Below, piece after piece: positions 1 to 10,059 of a stretch of 64,000 nt of DNA (position 1 is its first letter; each line of letters begins with the position of its first letter). The translations under genes were made by a program, and so were the position numbers. The stretch comes from Aphrocallistes beatrix. Its lineage: Eukaryota; Porifera; Hexactinellida; Sceptrulophora; Aphrocallistidae. The notes under the pieces were generated by a model, which did no database searches, had not been told where the DNA came from, and saw only the letters and a program-made list of their open reading frames with translations. The stretch is from contig OY725506.1 of the NCBI GenBank assembly GCA_963281255.1, forward strand, positions 1,345,001 to 1,409,000, given 5' to 3'.

Positions 1-488
1 TATGCTTGATGCTGGATATGTTCTGTCTACTGACTCTCTCTGAAATATTGCAAAGTAAAATATGAAGAAGGTTCTAATTAATAACATACAGCATGTAAAT
101 GCAATATTTCCATGGATACAGATGAGATGGTATAATTCATTTATTATACATACATATTTAGTATGCATAGTTGGACCATTTAATGATTAATCGACAGACG
201 TAAGATTGCGATAACTCTCTTAGAACTCATCCGAAATAACTAATAAGAATGACCTAAGGTGCACGGGATTAATTACTATTGGAATCATTTCGAGAATTTT
301 AGAACCATGTCTTCAGATTAACCACTTATTCAACTTTTTTGCTTCGATTAATGGAAACACTTTCATTTTCACCTAGTTGATTAATCCAATACTAAGTACT
401 AGTAGTCTACTAGCATTCTAGCTAATCAACTATTTGCATGGGTTAAATATAAATTGAATAATAATATATTAAAAATAGAATTTCTGTG
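1..488. other. AT-rich upstream sequence, no gene seen
   Basis: No open frame or recognisable repeat was found here. It is the 5' flank of the membrane-protein gene that starts at 489 and presumably contains its promoter, but no single element stands out. Confidence 0.4.
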
Positions 489-1607
489 ATGAAGATAATG
501 ACAACAGTTCTTTACAAATTCATATCATGCCTATCAATTCCTTTCTTGATACTAACCGTAATCCTTGTGCTTTACTGGCTCGTTTACTCTCTGAAACAGA
601 CCCGTAGACTCTATCGACGATACAAAGCATGTAAAAAGACCCTCCACACAGAAGCACAATCTCTCTCAAAAGAGAGGGAATTATACAATTATAAAACACT
701 CATCACTAAGTATGTCCTGATGATTATGTGTAGTTTTGCTGAAGTTGCTAGCTTCCTTGGTTCAGGCATAAGCGGCATCACTCAGCATTTATTATCATTA
801 CCGAACAGCACAAAGCAGATCAGTGTGATACACATTGATTCAAACTGTTCTGTTAAAAATTGGTTTATCAAATATTATGAGTATCCCTCCGATGTTCTGT
901 TTCAGAATGTGTGTATCTTGCTTCCTTTATTGGTTGTGACTCTCCTCTGCATTATAACTCGCTACCTGACTGCTAGATACTTAAATCATCCATTTAAACG
1001 GAGCATAATTAAGTACATCCTCTGGTACTTATTCCAATGTGTGCTGATAGGTTTCTGCTCCACTCTGTACACTTGGAGTTTCCTGTTTTTGTTGCTGCCT
1101 ATTCTCTTCTTGGTTAATTGGATTCTGCTCCTGAGAGCTATGTCCATTCTATCGCGTGTACTCCAGTCCAATATTAAGGAAATCAGACTATTCTCAAACA
1201 ATAGAGCATTGTACCGTCAGCAGGTATCAGCCTACAGACTCTATCACATCTTTCGTATTGCCTTACTCGTCTCTTTTTTGTTTATCATCGCATATGAGGG
1301 GCTGCACATTTTGCACAGATTATTGGAAACGATTATGCTCCATAACTGTTTCGAAATATTGGTATTGAAATTTCCTATCGCATCTTTCCTTCAAGTGTCA
1401 ATAAATACTAGACATGTAATTCTAGTTACTATCGACTTCCTTTGCAAACTCTCCCTCGTCATCTTCTCAATTTCCACTTGCCTACCTTTGTGTGTGGTTA
1501 CCTTCTCTCCCCTTATATTCAAGTGCGTCAAAAGGTTCACTGAGAAAAAGGATCAGTACCGGTACAATTACGAAAGATTTGAACCTCTTTTAAGGAAAAA
1601 ACTGTAA
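489..1607 (+). CDS. Multi-pass membrane protein, unrecognised family
   Basis: Intronless frame of 372 residues. The ATG at 489 is chosen; the codon before it is GTG. About seven hydrophobic segments are visible, near residues 11-33, 70-92, 138-160, 172-215 (probably two), 250-278 and 320-350. A loop of about 45 residues between the second and third holds NST and NCS sequons, so it probably faces outside. A basic segment (QTRRLYRRYK) follows the first helix and would be cytoplasmic by the positive-inside rule. The tail ends YERFEPLLRKKL. The topology is receptor-like or channel-like, but I see no rhodopsin-type DRY or NPxxY motif and assign no function. It could be a lineage-specific orphan receptor. 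The open frame and hydrophobic pattern support a real gene; the identity is unknown. Confidence 0.6.
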   Translation: MKIMTTVLYKFISCLSIPFLILTVILVLYWLVYSLKQTRRLYRRYKACKKTLHTEAQSLSKERELYNYKTLITKYVLMIMCSFAEVASFLGSGISGITQHLLSLPNSTKQISVIHIDSNCSVKNWFIKYYEYPSDVLFQNVCILLPLLVVTLLCIITRYLTARYLNHPFKRSIIKYILWYLFQCVLIGFCSTLYTWSFLFLLLPILFLVNWILLLRAMSILSRVLQSNIKEIRLFSNNRALYRQQVSAYRLYHIFRIALLVSFLFIIAYEGLHILHRLLETIMLHNCFEILVLKFPIASFLQVSINTRHVILVTIDFLCKLSLVIFSISTCLPLCVVTFSPLIFKCVKRFTEKKDQYRYNYERFEPLLRKKL

Positions 1608-1624
1608 AATATAATATATAATTT

Positions 1625-1652
1625 GACTTTTGACTTTTGACTTTTGACTTTT
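1625..1652. repeat. Short tandem heptamer
   Basis: Four copies of GACTTTT lie just after the membrane-protein stop codon, in what would be its 3' untranslated region. Confidence 0.7.
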
Positions 1653-1782
1653 GGACATGTAACCATGAATTACTATTTTAGGAATATTATCAATCCCCAA
1701 ACACATGAATGGAACTTTTGATGTTTAAAGTTTTTTTGAATTCTTATTTTAATATACAATATACCGGTATGGTGTATTGGTT

Positions 1783-1949
1783 TCAAAAATTGACAAATTT
1801 GGTGATTTTTCGATTGATACCGATTATAACAGTAGGACAGACATATTTACAGATGTTATCTACCTTATAATTAATCAATGTGAGCCTCGGGTGGACACAA
1901 AGTGTCCGCCATCCGCGCAGCGCAAGCAAGCGAAGCGCGCTTGTATTTA
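1783..1949 (+). repeat. Partial copy of the hairpin-ended module
   Basis: Only the 3' part of a repeat seen in full at 30578, 61869 and 62441. It carries the text from 'TTGACAAATTTGGTGATTTT' through the GTGTCCGCC region to the terminal AAGCGCGCTTG. The hairpin is degraded here. A foldback element follows directly at 1955. Confidence 0.7.
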
Positions 1950-1954
1950 TATGG

Positions 1955-2356
1955 ATGGCGGAACTTTCGTCGCCGGAACTTTCGTCGCGGAACTTTCGTC
2001 GCCCGGAACTTTCGTCGCCCGGGCATTTCATCGCGGACATTTCATCCTCTGAACATTAGTTACCGGACAACGGGTAGCGGAACTTTTTCCCCTGGAATTT
2101 TCATCACGATACCCCTTTCGCACTTACTTATTTCTCAATCAAAAGCCCTCAACCATACTTTCAAACATACTCCACTCAAAAAAAACTCAACTTCCGTACC
2201 TTACACATTAGTACCCGTTTATTTTAGTCACTAATGAGGCGAAATTATATCCGTTAACAATAATCAATTACATACGTTAATATAATAATAATAACTAAAT
2301 GTTGAGCGACGAAAGTTCCGGGTGACGAAAGTTCCGGCGACGAAAGTTCCGTTTCC
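1955..2356. mobile_element. Foldback element, family A, copy 1
   Basis: The left arm has four direct copies of a motif like CCGGAACTTTCGTCGC (1965-2040) and the right arm has three reverse-complement copies (2306-2352). The centre (about 2050-2300) is AT-rich and non-coding. The left arm text ATGGCGGAACTTTCGTCGC resembles the innermost arm text of the foldback at 6814-7436. No clear target duplication was found, so the exact ends are uncertain. Confidence 0.65.
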
Positions 2357-2502
2357 CATTCTTCTTCTATTGGAAAATATATTATTCTTAGAATAAAACT
2401 CTGACACATAAATATTCCCAGTATGGTACTCCACTGCTACTCCATAAGGATATTCAATGTTCCTTCCGCAACATTAATTCTCTCCTGCACTCACTACAGC
2501 TG

Positions 2503-2670
2503 TCATTCTGTCTCTATAAATGCTGTCACAGGCAGACTTGGTGCCTCAGCAGTAGACTCAATAACAACGAATCCATCTATTTCTCCAGCTAAATCCCACG
2601 CAATCTTACATAATTTTTTACTGATACTTTCATTAGTGATTTCAGATGTGGATTCTTTTCGGCGCTTATG
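2503..2670 (-). other. Possible small exon, duplicated elsewhere in the window
   Basis: The minus strand is open through about 55 residues, including KESTSEITNESISKKL and KIAWDLAGEIDGF. A diverged copy with stop codons lies at 25293-25378 on the same strand, so this is a repeated coding-like fragment and not a chance frame. There is no convincing ATG (the frame opens at TTG) and no recognised domain. It could be one exon of a gene or part of a mobile element. Confidence 0.3.
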
Positions 2671-2903
2671 GATATATATATACAATTATACATGGATACA
2701 TACATACCTATACACTACACGTACATATGTAGATCTGATATTCCTTGAGTACATTGTATTTACTATACTCCAGTTTCATATTTGCTTAGTGTGTGCTATA
2801 CCCTAATTAGATAGGCATAATACGCACAAGTAGATATAGATCTATTGGGTTTTATTATGAATTGGTTTTATGACTTGCTATGTTTCACGTAACTCATTCA
2901 CAG

Positions 2904-4361
2904 ATGTCATATCGTATCTTTGGGATCAGTTCTCTGCCTCGTATTCGCAACCTCAACACAGGAAATCTTCATAGAACCTCACCACCAAAGGTTCAACATC
3001 TCAATGATCTCCCAAGTGCGAAGAAATTCCTCGGTCTTGTTGATTGGGAATTTATAAAATCTCCTACTAAACGCCATATCATATTCAGCGAGAGGGCAAA
3101 GAAATTTGGTGACATGTATGTACTTCAGCCCTTTTTCTTCAGCGGAAAAATTTTAGTCGTAAATACTCCTGCCTTGGTGAAGGAGATGTCATCTAAAGAA
3201 GGAATTATGCCCGAAAGAGGAGTTCTAGGATTTGAAGTTTTAAAGAAAATAAGAAAAGAAGCTAACCTGAAAGCTGGAGTAATTATCTCAGATGGTCCTG
3301 AATGGAAACGATTCAGAGAGCCAGTTTCAAAGCGACTTCTTCGCCCCAAATCCCTATCCCATTACATACCTGAGTTTAGTAACATAGCGAGAGAGGCTGT
3401 CGATGACATAATTGAAATAAATCAAAAGGATAATTTGAAATATGACTCCATTGTCGACAGGATTGATCTATGGACTTTGAGTTCATTCTATTATTTCATG
3501 TTTCACAGGTACTTAAGCAACAACTCGGAAATAGATAAGTACATTCAAACAATAAAATTCATCATAAGTAGCTTTGGGAGTCCTAAATGGCAAAATCCTC
3601 GTTATCGATTTTTCCAGAGTAAATATTGGGATGAAGTAGTGGAAAATTATCGAAATTTGAACGAATTTACGCGTCAAAATCTCATGGAAAGTATTTCAAC
3701 TACTAAAGATGTGAATAACGAAGGTGCTTTGCTCGAGTATTTACAAAGTCAAACAGATTTCGATGACATTGACATTGTTACCACATTCGTCGACTTCCTG
3801 GGAGCAGCAGTGGACACTACATCCGTATCTACTCAGTGGCTATGGTACAATCTATCAAAGAACCCTCGAGTTCAAGATAAACTGTATGAAGAGGTGATGT
3901 CAGTGGTAGGAGACAGCCCTGTTATAACAGTGGATCACTTCAACAAGCTGCACTATATGAAGATGTGCATGAAGGAATCTATGCGAGTGACGCCTTCTAT
4001 CACAGCTTGGTTTAGATACCTGAGAGAAGCTGGTCAATTAGGAGGTGTCGAAATGCCGAAAGAGGTTCCAGTTGTTGGTAATGTATACTACATACAACTG
4101 AATGAGCGCTATTGGAAAAATCCAAAAGACTTTATTCCAGAGAGATGGGAAAAAAGGAGCGAAATAGATCCCTTCTCTTATATCCCGTTTGGTACCGGAC
4201 CTAGGATGTGTGTTGGTAGGAGGATAGCAGAGGCTGAGATGCAGCTGGCCACTGCTCATCTCTGTAGGAAAGCTAGGGTGCATCTGAAACGAGAACCAGA
4301 TCCTGCCCTACAGGTGATGGTTCACCCCAAAGGCTTGGAACTTTCTTTTGAGGAGAGATAA
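2904..4361 (+). CDS. Mitochondrial-clan cytochrome P450, array copy 1
   Basis: Heme monooxygenase of 485 residues without introns. The N-terminus is basic with no acidic residue in the first 30, as in a mitochondrial presequence. Downstream are the C-helix GPEWKRFREP (about 131-140), the I-helix GAAVDTT (about 300-306), ESMR of the ExxR motif (about 358-361), PERW (about 412-415) and the heme loop PFGTGPRMCVG with Cys436. The end RRIAEAEMQLATAHLCRK is typical of the mitochondrial clan, which takes electrons from ferredoxin. The start at 2904 matches the paralogues; an in-frame ATG at 2880 is absent from the other copies. It is one residue shorter than the others (a change near 'KSPTKR'). Homology to the other units begins only about 90 bp upstream, so its promoter differs. 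The substrate is unknown. Confidence 0.9.
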   Translation: MSYRIFGISSLPRIRNLNTGNLHRTSPPKVQHLNDLPSAKKFLGLVDWEFIKSPTKRHIIFSERAKKFGDMYVLQPFFFSGKILVVNTPALVKEMSSKEGIMPERGVLGFEVLKKIRKEANLKAGVIISDGPEWKRFREPVSKRLLRPKSLSHYIPEFSNIAREAVDDIIEINQKDNLKYDSIVDRIDLWTLSSFYYFMFHRYLSNNSEIDKYIQTIKFIISSFGSPKWQNPRYRFFQSKYWDEVVENYRNLNEFTRQNLMESISTTKDVNNEGALLEYLQSQTDFDDIDIVTTFVDFLGAAVDTTSVSTQWLWYNLSKNPRVQDKLYEEVMSVVGDSPVITVDHFNKLHYMKMCMKESMRVTPSITAWFRYLREAGQLGGVEMPKEVPVVGNVYYIQLNERYWKNPKDFIPERWEKRSEIDPFSYIPFGTGPRMCVGRRIAEAEMQLATAHLCRKARVHLKREPDPALQVMVHPKGLELSFEER

Positions 4362-4559
4362 CTGATGTAGAGATGGGTGGCTCTGACATTGACTCGATGT
4401 GTATAGCAGTTAGATATTTTCATAGGGTCCCATAAATAGGATTATTATTTGTGTTAACTTTTCTAATATATTTCTAACATAGGCGCCAAATGTGGGTAGC
4501 TGTGGGGGCGTGGTGCTGGGCAATGGAGCAGTGGAGGAAGCTGTGGTACAATGTTGCCA
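4362..4559. other. 3' flank of P450 copy 1
   Basis: Contains ATTTTCATAGGGTCCCATAA, which also follows the stop codons of copies 2 and 4 (slightly changed after copy 3) and so marks the shared 3' untranslated region. No gene is seen. Confidence 0.5.
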
Positions 4560-4870
4560 TATCATTAACAAAGTTTAGATTTGATCATTTTCATGAACTT
4601 TTGAGTTGTGGCATGAACCCCATGAACTTTGGCATGAACCTTTGACTTGTGGCAAGAATATGGCATGAACATTTTACTTTTAGCTTGAACTTGGCATGAA
4701 ATTTTTACTATGACATAAACATGGCAAAAACTTTTTACTTTTGGCATGAACATGGCAAAATACTTCTTTGATTTGAAATGAACATGGCATGAACTTGGCA
4801 TGAACATTTGAGCTTTGGGAAGAACTTGGCAAGAACTTTTGAAGGTATGTGGCATGAACATACTAAGCAA
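4560..4870. repeat. Degenerate tandem repeat
   Basis: About a dozen imperfect repeats built on GGCATGAACTTT and GGCATGAACATGGC, with spacing of roughly 20-28 bp. Open frames across it read as repetitive cysteine- and histidine-rich text and are not genes. From about 4870 to 5082 no feature was seen. Confidence 0.6.
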
Positions 4871-5082
4871 TCCATTTGGCAACACTGTTGTAGTATGGCA
4901 GGACTCCACACAAACTTATAGGTTACAACTAAACCCCAAAATTATGTTAATTGTGTCTAAATGTATATCCCAATTACATTTTTCATCCGCTATAGTTTGA
5001 GATTTTCTTTTCCCTAGGAAACAACAATAGCTGTATATCGATATTTGAGCATCTAAGATTTTTGAAATTTTCTGAGGGCAAG

Positions 5083-6138
5083 CCCGGTACCAAACGGGAT
5101 ATAAGAGAAGGGATCTATTTCGCTCCTTTTTTCCCATCTCTCTGGGATAAAATATTTTGGATTTTTCCAATAGCCTCATTCAGTTGTATATAGTAAATAT
5201 TACCAAAAACTGGAATATTTTTCGACATTTCGACACCTCATAATTGACCAGCTTCTCTCAGGTTTCTGAGGAAACCTATGATAGAAGGCGTCACTCGCAT
5301 AGATTCCTTCAGGCACATCTTCATATAGTGCAGCTTGTTGAAGTGATCCACTGTTATAACAGGGCTGTCTCCTATCACTGATATCACCTCTTCATACAGT
5401 TTATCTTGAACTCGAGGGTTCTTTGATAGATTGTACCATAGCCACTGAGTAGTTACGGATGTACAGCGCCGGGGCCAGAGTTTTAGAAGTAGTCCGTTTT
5501 TTAGCAAACCAACCGAACCACTATAAAGTGTTGTCCAGTTTACCATGACAAACCTGGGGCCACTTTGAAAAGTGATCCGGTTAAAACCGTACCAACCGGA
5601 CCAGTGGCGCCGGCCCTGCTAAGTTAATCAAATAATAGAGGTTTAAGAGATGAGTAAATATGTGAAAAAAAAATTGGTTCTATACTAATAGTAAATAGTT
5701 GTCATCGCATTACAACCTTAGAACAGTCAACACTCTTTCTTACAAGATGTACACTTCATTCAATCCTATTGAATGAAGTGTATGATCTAGCGTATTGTAC
5801 TAAAAACGCAACAACCGGACCACTAATAAAAAGTGGTCCGGTTAACCGAACATAACCGGACCACTATTTAAAGTGGTCCTGTTTTCCCAATCACTTTAGC
5901 TTTTTCTTAAAAGTGGGGTCCGGTGAAAACCGGACCGGTGGCGCCGGCCCTGATGTAGTGTCCACTGCTGCTCCCAGGAAGTCTGCGAATGTGGTAACAA
6001 TGTCAATGTCATCGAAATATGTTTGACTTTGTAAATACTCGAGCAAAGCACTTTCGTTATTCACATCTTTAGTAGTTGAAATACTTTCTAAGATATTTTG
6101 ACGTGTATAATCGTTCAAATTTCGATAACGAGGATTTT
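5083..6138 (-). pseudogene. Truncated inverted mitochondrial-clan P450
   Basis: Minus-strand copy of the P450 from the region before the heme loop (GTKRDIREG on the antisense side at 5085) back to NDYTRQNILESIS at about 6118. It lacks the first 250 or so residues and the heme-cysteine C-terminus. It has frame breaks, and a 489-bp insertion (5464-5952) splits the I-helix codons just before GAAVDTTS. It faces P450 copy 1, so the two are convergent with a 720-bp spacer. Confidence 0.85.
5464..5952. mobile_element. MITE inserted in the P450 pseudogene
   Basis: The intact paralogous site (ACGGATGTAGTGTCC, for example near 18210) is split here, and ATGTA is present on both sides (5459-5463 and 5953-5957). 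The ends are imperfect inverted repeats: CAGCGCCGGGGCCAG on the left and CAGGGCCGGCGCCAC read inward from the right. A second internal right end, GGCGCCGGCCCTG, occurs at 5606-5618, so the insert may be two nested or tandem copies. The interior holds several short palindromes made of CCGGACCACTTT and AAAGTGGTCCGG. It encodes no protein. Confidence 0.75.
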
Positions 6139-6144
6139 TTTTGA

Positions 6145-6800
6145 ATGGGTTAGTACGAAAAATTTGGAATTTTTCATGGAGTGTTGCTACATTCCAGTGT
6201 TGCTATGGAAACGTGTTTTGGTCAGTTGGGGTTAGATCTTGAAAACCGCGATAGCTAAACATTCAAATGTAATTCCATTTGATAGCGAATATACTATTTC
6301 CTATTAAGCGATAATATAATTTCGACGTCTAAATTCGATGGTTTACGATATATTCGACAAATTACCAAATGTGACCAAAATGATAAATTGTCTAATAACT
6401 CGTAAACCATAGAATTTAGACGAATAGATTATATTATCACTTAATAGGAAATAGTATATTGGCTATCAACTGAAATATATTTGAATGTCTAGCTCTTGCG
6501 GTTTTCAAGATATGATCCAACTGACCAAAACACGTTTCCATAGCAACATTCCATGAAAAATTCCAAATTTTTCGCATTAACCCATTCACATCTCAGTTCT
6601 ATGCTAAAATTTTTATAATAAAACACTTAGAAGTGCCCTTAAACGACCTGAAAATCACAAAATTTGTCACAAATATAACCTATTGCGCAACCATATGGTG
6701 ACTAATCTAAATTTTAACAACGGATATGAGTACTTTGACACCATATTTATATATGCTGGTAATACATTCCTAAGCTCTATTGTGCTTTGTTAATGATTTA
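6145..6800. repeat. Foldback element, family B, copy 1 (one arm shortened)
   Basis: Arms of about 190 bp (6145-6340 and 6400-6595) are inverted copies around a short AT-rich centre. Both contain the family text 'cattcc..gttgctatgg'. The right arm runs on to 6800 through TATATATGCTGGTAATACAT, whose left partner is missing, as if the adjoining P450 pseudogene replaced it. Non-coding. Confidence 0.7.
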
Positions 6801-6813
6801 AGGCAGCTCATGT

Positions 6814-7436
6814 GGGGAAGTTGCATTTGTCAGAATTTTGAGGTTGTCATTTGTCAGAATTATCCTAGCTGTCACTTGTCAGAATGCTTTTTTAAAACTG
6901 CTGTCATTTGTCAGAATGGTTTTTAGGAATGCTGTCATTTGTCAGAATAGTTTTTTAAGGAATGGCGGATGTTTCGTCGCTGATATTTTAGAATATAAAT
7001 TACAAACTGTTGGGAAACATTAATTTGTTCTAAAACTGAATAGAATTGATAGGAGAGTGGGAGTGGGCATTTTGGAGAATATTTTGTATAAGAACAAAGA
7101 GAAAGTGGGCATTCTGAGTTTGAAATAATATAAAATGGCACGCGAGAGTGGTATTTTTATTTCGTGAGGGGGTGGGTGATTGTCATTAATTATTTGGTAG
7201 AATGAAAGTGGGGATTCAATAATTTCATTCAAAGAAATATCAGCGACGAAACATCCGCCATTCCTAAAAACCATTCTGACAAGTGACAGCAGTCCTAAAA
7301 ACCATTCTGACAAGTGACAGCAGTCCTAAAAAACATTTTGACAAGTGACAACAGTCCTAAAAACATTCTGACAAGTGACAGCTAGGATAATTCGGACAAA
7401 TGACAACCTCAAAATTCTGACAAATGCATGCACCTC
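6814..7436. mobile_element. Foldback element, family A, copy 2, with 8-bp target duplication
   Basis: Flanked by a perfect GCTCATGT direct repeat (6806-6813 and 7437-7444). Terminal inverted repeats are GGGGAAGTTGCATTTGTCAG on the left and GAGGTGCATGCATTTGTCAG read inward from the right. Each arm has about five direct copies of a motif like CTGTCATTTGTCAGAATGG. The innermost arm pair reads ATGGCGGATGTTTCGTCGC. The centre holds ATTTCGTGAGG, also found in copy 3 (58547-59185). It has no coding capacity. The 8-bp duplication fits hAT- or P-type integration. Confidence 0.8.
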
Positions 7437-8443
7437 GCTCATGTATTAGTTTAACCATCTTCTACCGCATCCCTAGTCTCAAATCCGCAAGTTACTGTAA
7501 GGCCTTAGATACAGTAGGCTATGACTCACGATCCGATTATGAATGCTACAAGTATAAAATGATGTTACATATCTCAATTTGGGTTTTCTTATTCATAATA
7601 TCCAATGTTATCAAGTAACACCTTGTTGTGTATCCCTTTGTTGTCACATATATCACCTATCCCAATCAATTTATCAAGTAACAACATGACATCGTACAAC
7701 TTTGTTTTGAGATATTTAATATATTAAGTGCGTAAGTTTAATAATAGGTATTATCTTGTATTTAGACATTTCTGTCAAATAATATACGAGTACAATATGT
7801 AGTTGTTATTGATCCATGTCTGGCGTATAGAAACAATACAATGTGAGGATTTCTCATTCTGGCAGCATCGCACATGTAATACAGGTGTTACATGTATCTC
7901 CTATTGAAGAGCGGGAAAGGGGGAAGAAGAAATATATTGGGCATGCGCATCTTGCTTAAAAGTGATGGATTTCTTAACCTTTGGAGAGTATGCGATTGTC
8001 ATTAAATGTATCTGCTGGACATACATCTTCGTCGCCTAGTTTGTATTCTACATTCGAATTTCAACAAGACCAAGTCGATGAGAATGATATACTTCAATTA
8101 ATAATATATTAAATAGTACGAATGAAATCAGCATTTCGAATATGCCGTTTTGGTGTGTGGCTGTTTTGATCTGCGCCCATTTCGTCCTCTAATAGTTAAT
8201 ACGTAGTGCCCATTTCGCCTACTGAATGGAAAGGATTGTTTAATACATTTGTGTCATCGCGGAATTCAGCGGTGTTTTAGGCCAAAATTCTTTAAGAACA
8301 AAGCGAAAATAGAATTAAATTAATAGCAAATAAGCTGATTAGCAAAATGAATAATTCTTGAAAGCATTAAGATTTGTTAATTAAACAATTGATTAGTAGG
8401 CGAAACACGAATTCATACCTACCAAACTATGTGAATAGGCTTA

Positions 8444-8456
8444 GATTATATATAGA
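8444..8456 (+). promoter_or_regulatory. TATA-like box upstream of P450 copy 2
   Basis: GATTATATATAG lies about 65 bp before the ATG, in text shared with copies 3 and 4. The conserved upstream block of about 500 bp (from about 8010) also contains the repeated phrase 'GCCCATTTCG'. Promoter activity is inferred only from position and conservation. Confidence 0.3.
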
Positions 8457-8517
8457 TCTATTGGGTTTTATTGTGGATTGGTTTTTAACTGCTCTGTTTC
8501 ACGTAACTCATTCACAG

Positions 8518-9978
8518 ATGTCATATCGTATCTTTGGGATCGGTTCTCTGCCTCGTATTCGCAACTTCAACACAGGTAATCTTCATAGAACCTCACCACC
8601 AAAGATTCAACATCTCAATGATCTCCCAAGTGCGAAGAAATTCCTCGGTCTTGTTGATTGGGAATTGATAACATACCCACCTACTAAACTTCATATCTTA
8701 TTCAGTGAGAGGGCAAAGAAATTTGGTGACATGTATGTACTTCAGCCCTTTCTCTTCAGCAGAAAAGTTTTGTTCGTAAACACTCCTGCCTTGGTAAAGG
8801 AGATGTCATCTAAAGAAGGAATTATGCCCGAAAGAGGAGTTCTAGGATTTGAAGTTTTAAAGAAAATAAGAAAAGAAGCTAACCTGAAAGCTGGAGTAAT
8901 TTTCTCAGATGGTCCTGAATGGAAACGATCCAGAGAGCCAGTTTCGAAGCGACTTCTTCGCCCCAAATCCCTATCCCATTACATACCTGAGTTTAGTAAC
9001 ATAGCGAGGGAGGCTGTCGATGACATAATTGAAATAAATCAAAAAGATAATTTGAAATATGACTCCATTGTCGACAGGATTGATCTATGGACTTTGAGTT
9101 CATTCTATTATTTCATGTTTCACAGGTACTTAAGCAACAACTCGGAAATAGATAAGTACATTCAAACCGCAAAATTAATTATAAGTAGTTTTGGGAGTAG
9201 AAAATGGGAAAATCCTCGTTATCGACTTTTCCCGAGTAAATATTGGGATGAAGTAGTGGAGAATTATCGAATTTTGAACGATTTTACGCGTCAAAATCTC
9301 ATGGAAAGTATTTCAACTACTAAAGATGTGAATAACGAAGGTGCTTTCCTCGAGTATTTACAAAGTCAAACAGATTTCGATGACATTGACATTGTTACCA
9401 CATTCGTCGACTTCCTGGGAGCAGCAGTGGACACTACATCCGTAACTACTCAGTGGCTATGGTACAATCTATCAAAGAACCCTCGAGTTCAAGATAAACT
9501 GTATGAAGAGGTGATGTCAGTGATAGGAGACAGCCCTGTTATAACAGTGGATCACTTCAACAAGCTGCACTATATGAAGATGTGCATGAAGGAATCTATG
9601 CGAGTGACACCTTCTGCCATAGGTTGGCCCAGAAACCTGAGAGAAGCTGGTCAATTAGGAGGTGTCGAAATGCCGAAAAATGTTCCAGTTGTTGGTAATG
9701 TATCCTACATACAACTGAATGAGCGCTATTGGAAAAATCCAAAAGACTTTTTTCCTGAGAGATGGGAAAAAAGGAGCGAAATAGATCCCTTCTCTTATAT
9801 CCCGTTTGGTACCGGACCTAGGATGTGTGTTGGTAGGAGGATAGCAGAGGGTGAGATGCAGCTGGCCACTGCTCATCTCTGTAGGAAAGCTAAGGTGCAT
9901 CTGAAACGAGAACCAGATCCTTCCCTAATGACGTTGCTTCACCCCAAAGGCTTGGAACTTTCTTTTGAGGGGCGATAA
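8518..9978 (+). CDS. Mitochondrial-clan cytochrome P450, array copy 2
   Basis: 486 residues, intronless, with all P450 signatures of copy 1: GPEWKRS in the C-helix, GAAVDTTSVT in the I-helix, ESMR, PERW and the heme loop with Cys437. The ATG at 8518 is the start shared with copies 3 and 4; the frame upstream is open back to 8374 but has no ATG there. Distinctive residues are GWPRNL just after ExxR and the tail DPSLMTLLHPKGL, both in expected substrate-contact regions. Nearby changes are small (RKVLFV for GKILVV near residue 82; EGR for EER at the end). It lies 5.6 kb downstream of copy 1 and converges on the pseudogene at 12366. No broken residue is seen, so it is probably functional. Confidence 0.92.
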   Translation: MSYRIFGIGSLPRIRNFNTGNLHRTSPPKIQHLNDLPSAKKFLGLVDWELITYPPTKLHILFSERAKKFGDMYVLQPFLFSRKVLFVNTPALVKEMSSKEGIMPERGVLGFEVLKKIRKEANLKAGVIFSDGPEWKRSREPVSKRLLRPKSLSHYIPEFSNIAREAVDDIIEINQKDNLKYDSIVDRIDLWTLSSFYYFMFHRYLSNNSEIDKYIQTAKLIISSFGSRKWENPRYRLFPSKYWDEVVENYRILNDFTRQNLMESISTTKDVNNEGAFLEYLQSQTDFDDIDIVTTFVDFLGAAVDTTSVTTQWLWYNLSKNPRVQDKLYEEVMSVIGDSPVITVDHFNKLHYMKMCMKESMRVTPSAIGWPRNLREAGQLGGVEMPKNVPVVGNVSYIQLNERYWKNPKDFFPERWEKRSEIDPFSYIPFGTGPRMCVGRRIAEGEMQLATAHLCRKAKVHLKREPDPSLMTLLHPKGLELSFEGR

Positions 9979-10059
9979 ATATATATTTTCATAGGGTCCC
10001 ATAAATATTATTTATTCTTTATTTATTCTTTTTTTGTGTTGACCTTTTTATAGTTCTAA

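Noticed and set aside
1777..2234. Several overlapping frames rich in repeated TFVA and RRNF
   Set aside because: They read through the arm repeats of a foldback element and the hairpin-ended module on both strands.
4565..4909. Cys/His-rich frame resembling a metal-binding protein
   Set aside because: It is a product of the degenerate GGCATGAAC tandem repeat and has no family resemblance.
8374..8517. In-frame N-terminal extension of P450 copy 2
   Set aside because: The extension opens at TTG, has no ATG, and is not conserved as coding in copies 3 and 4; the shared ATG at 8518 is used.
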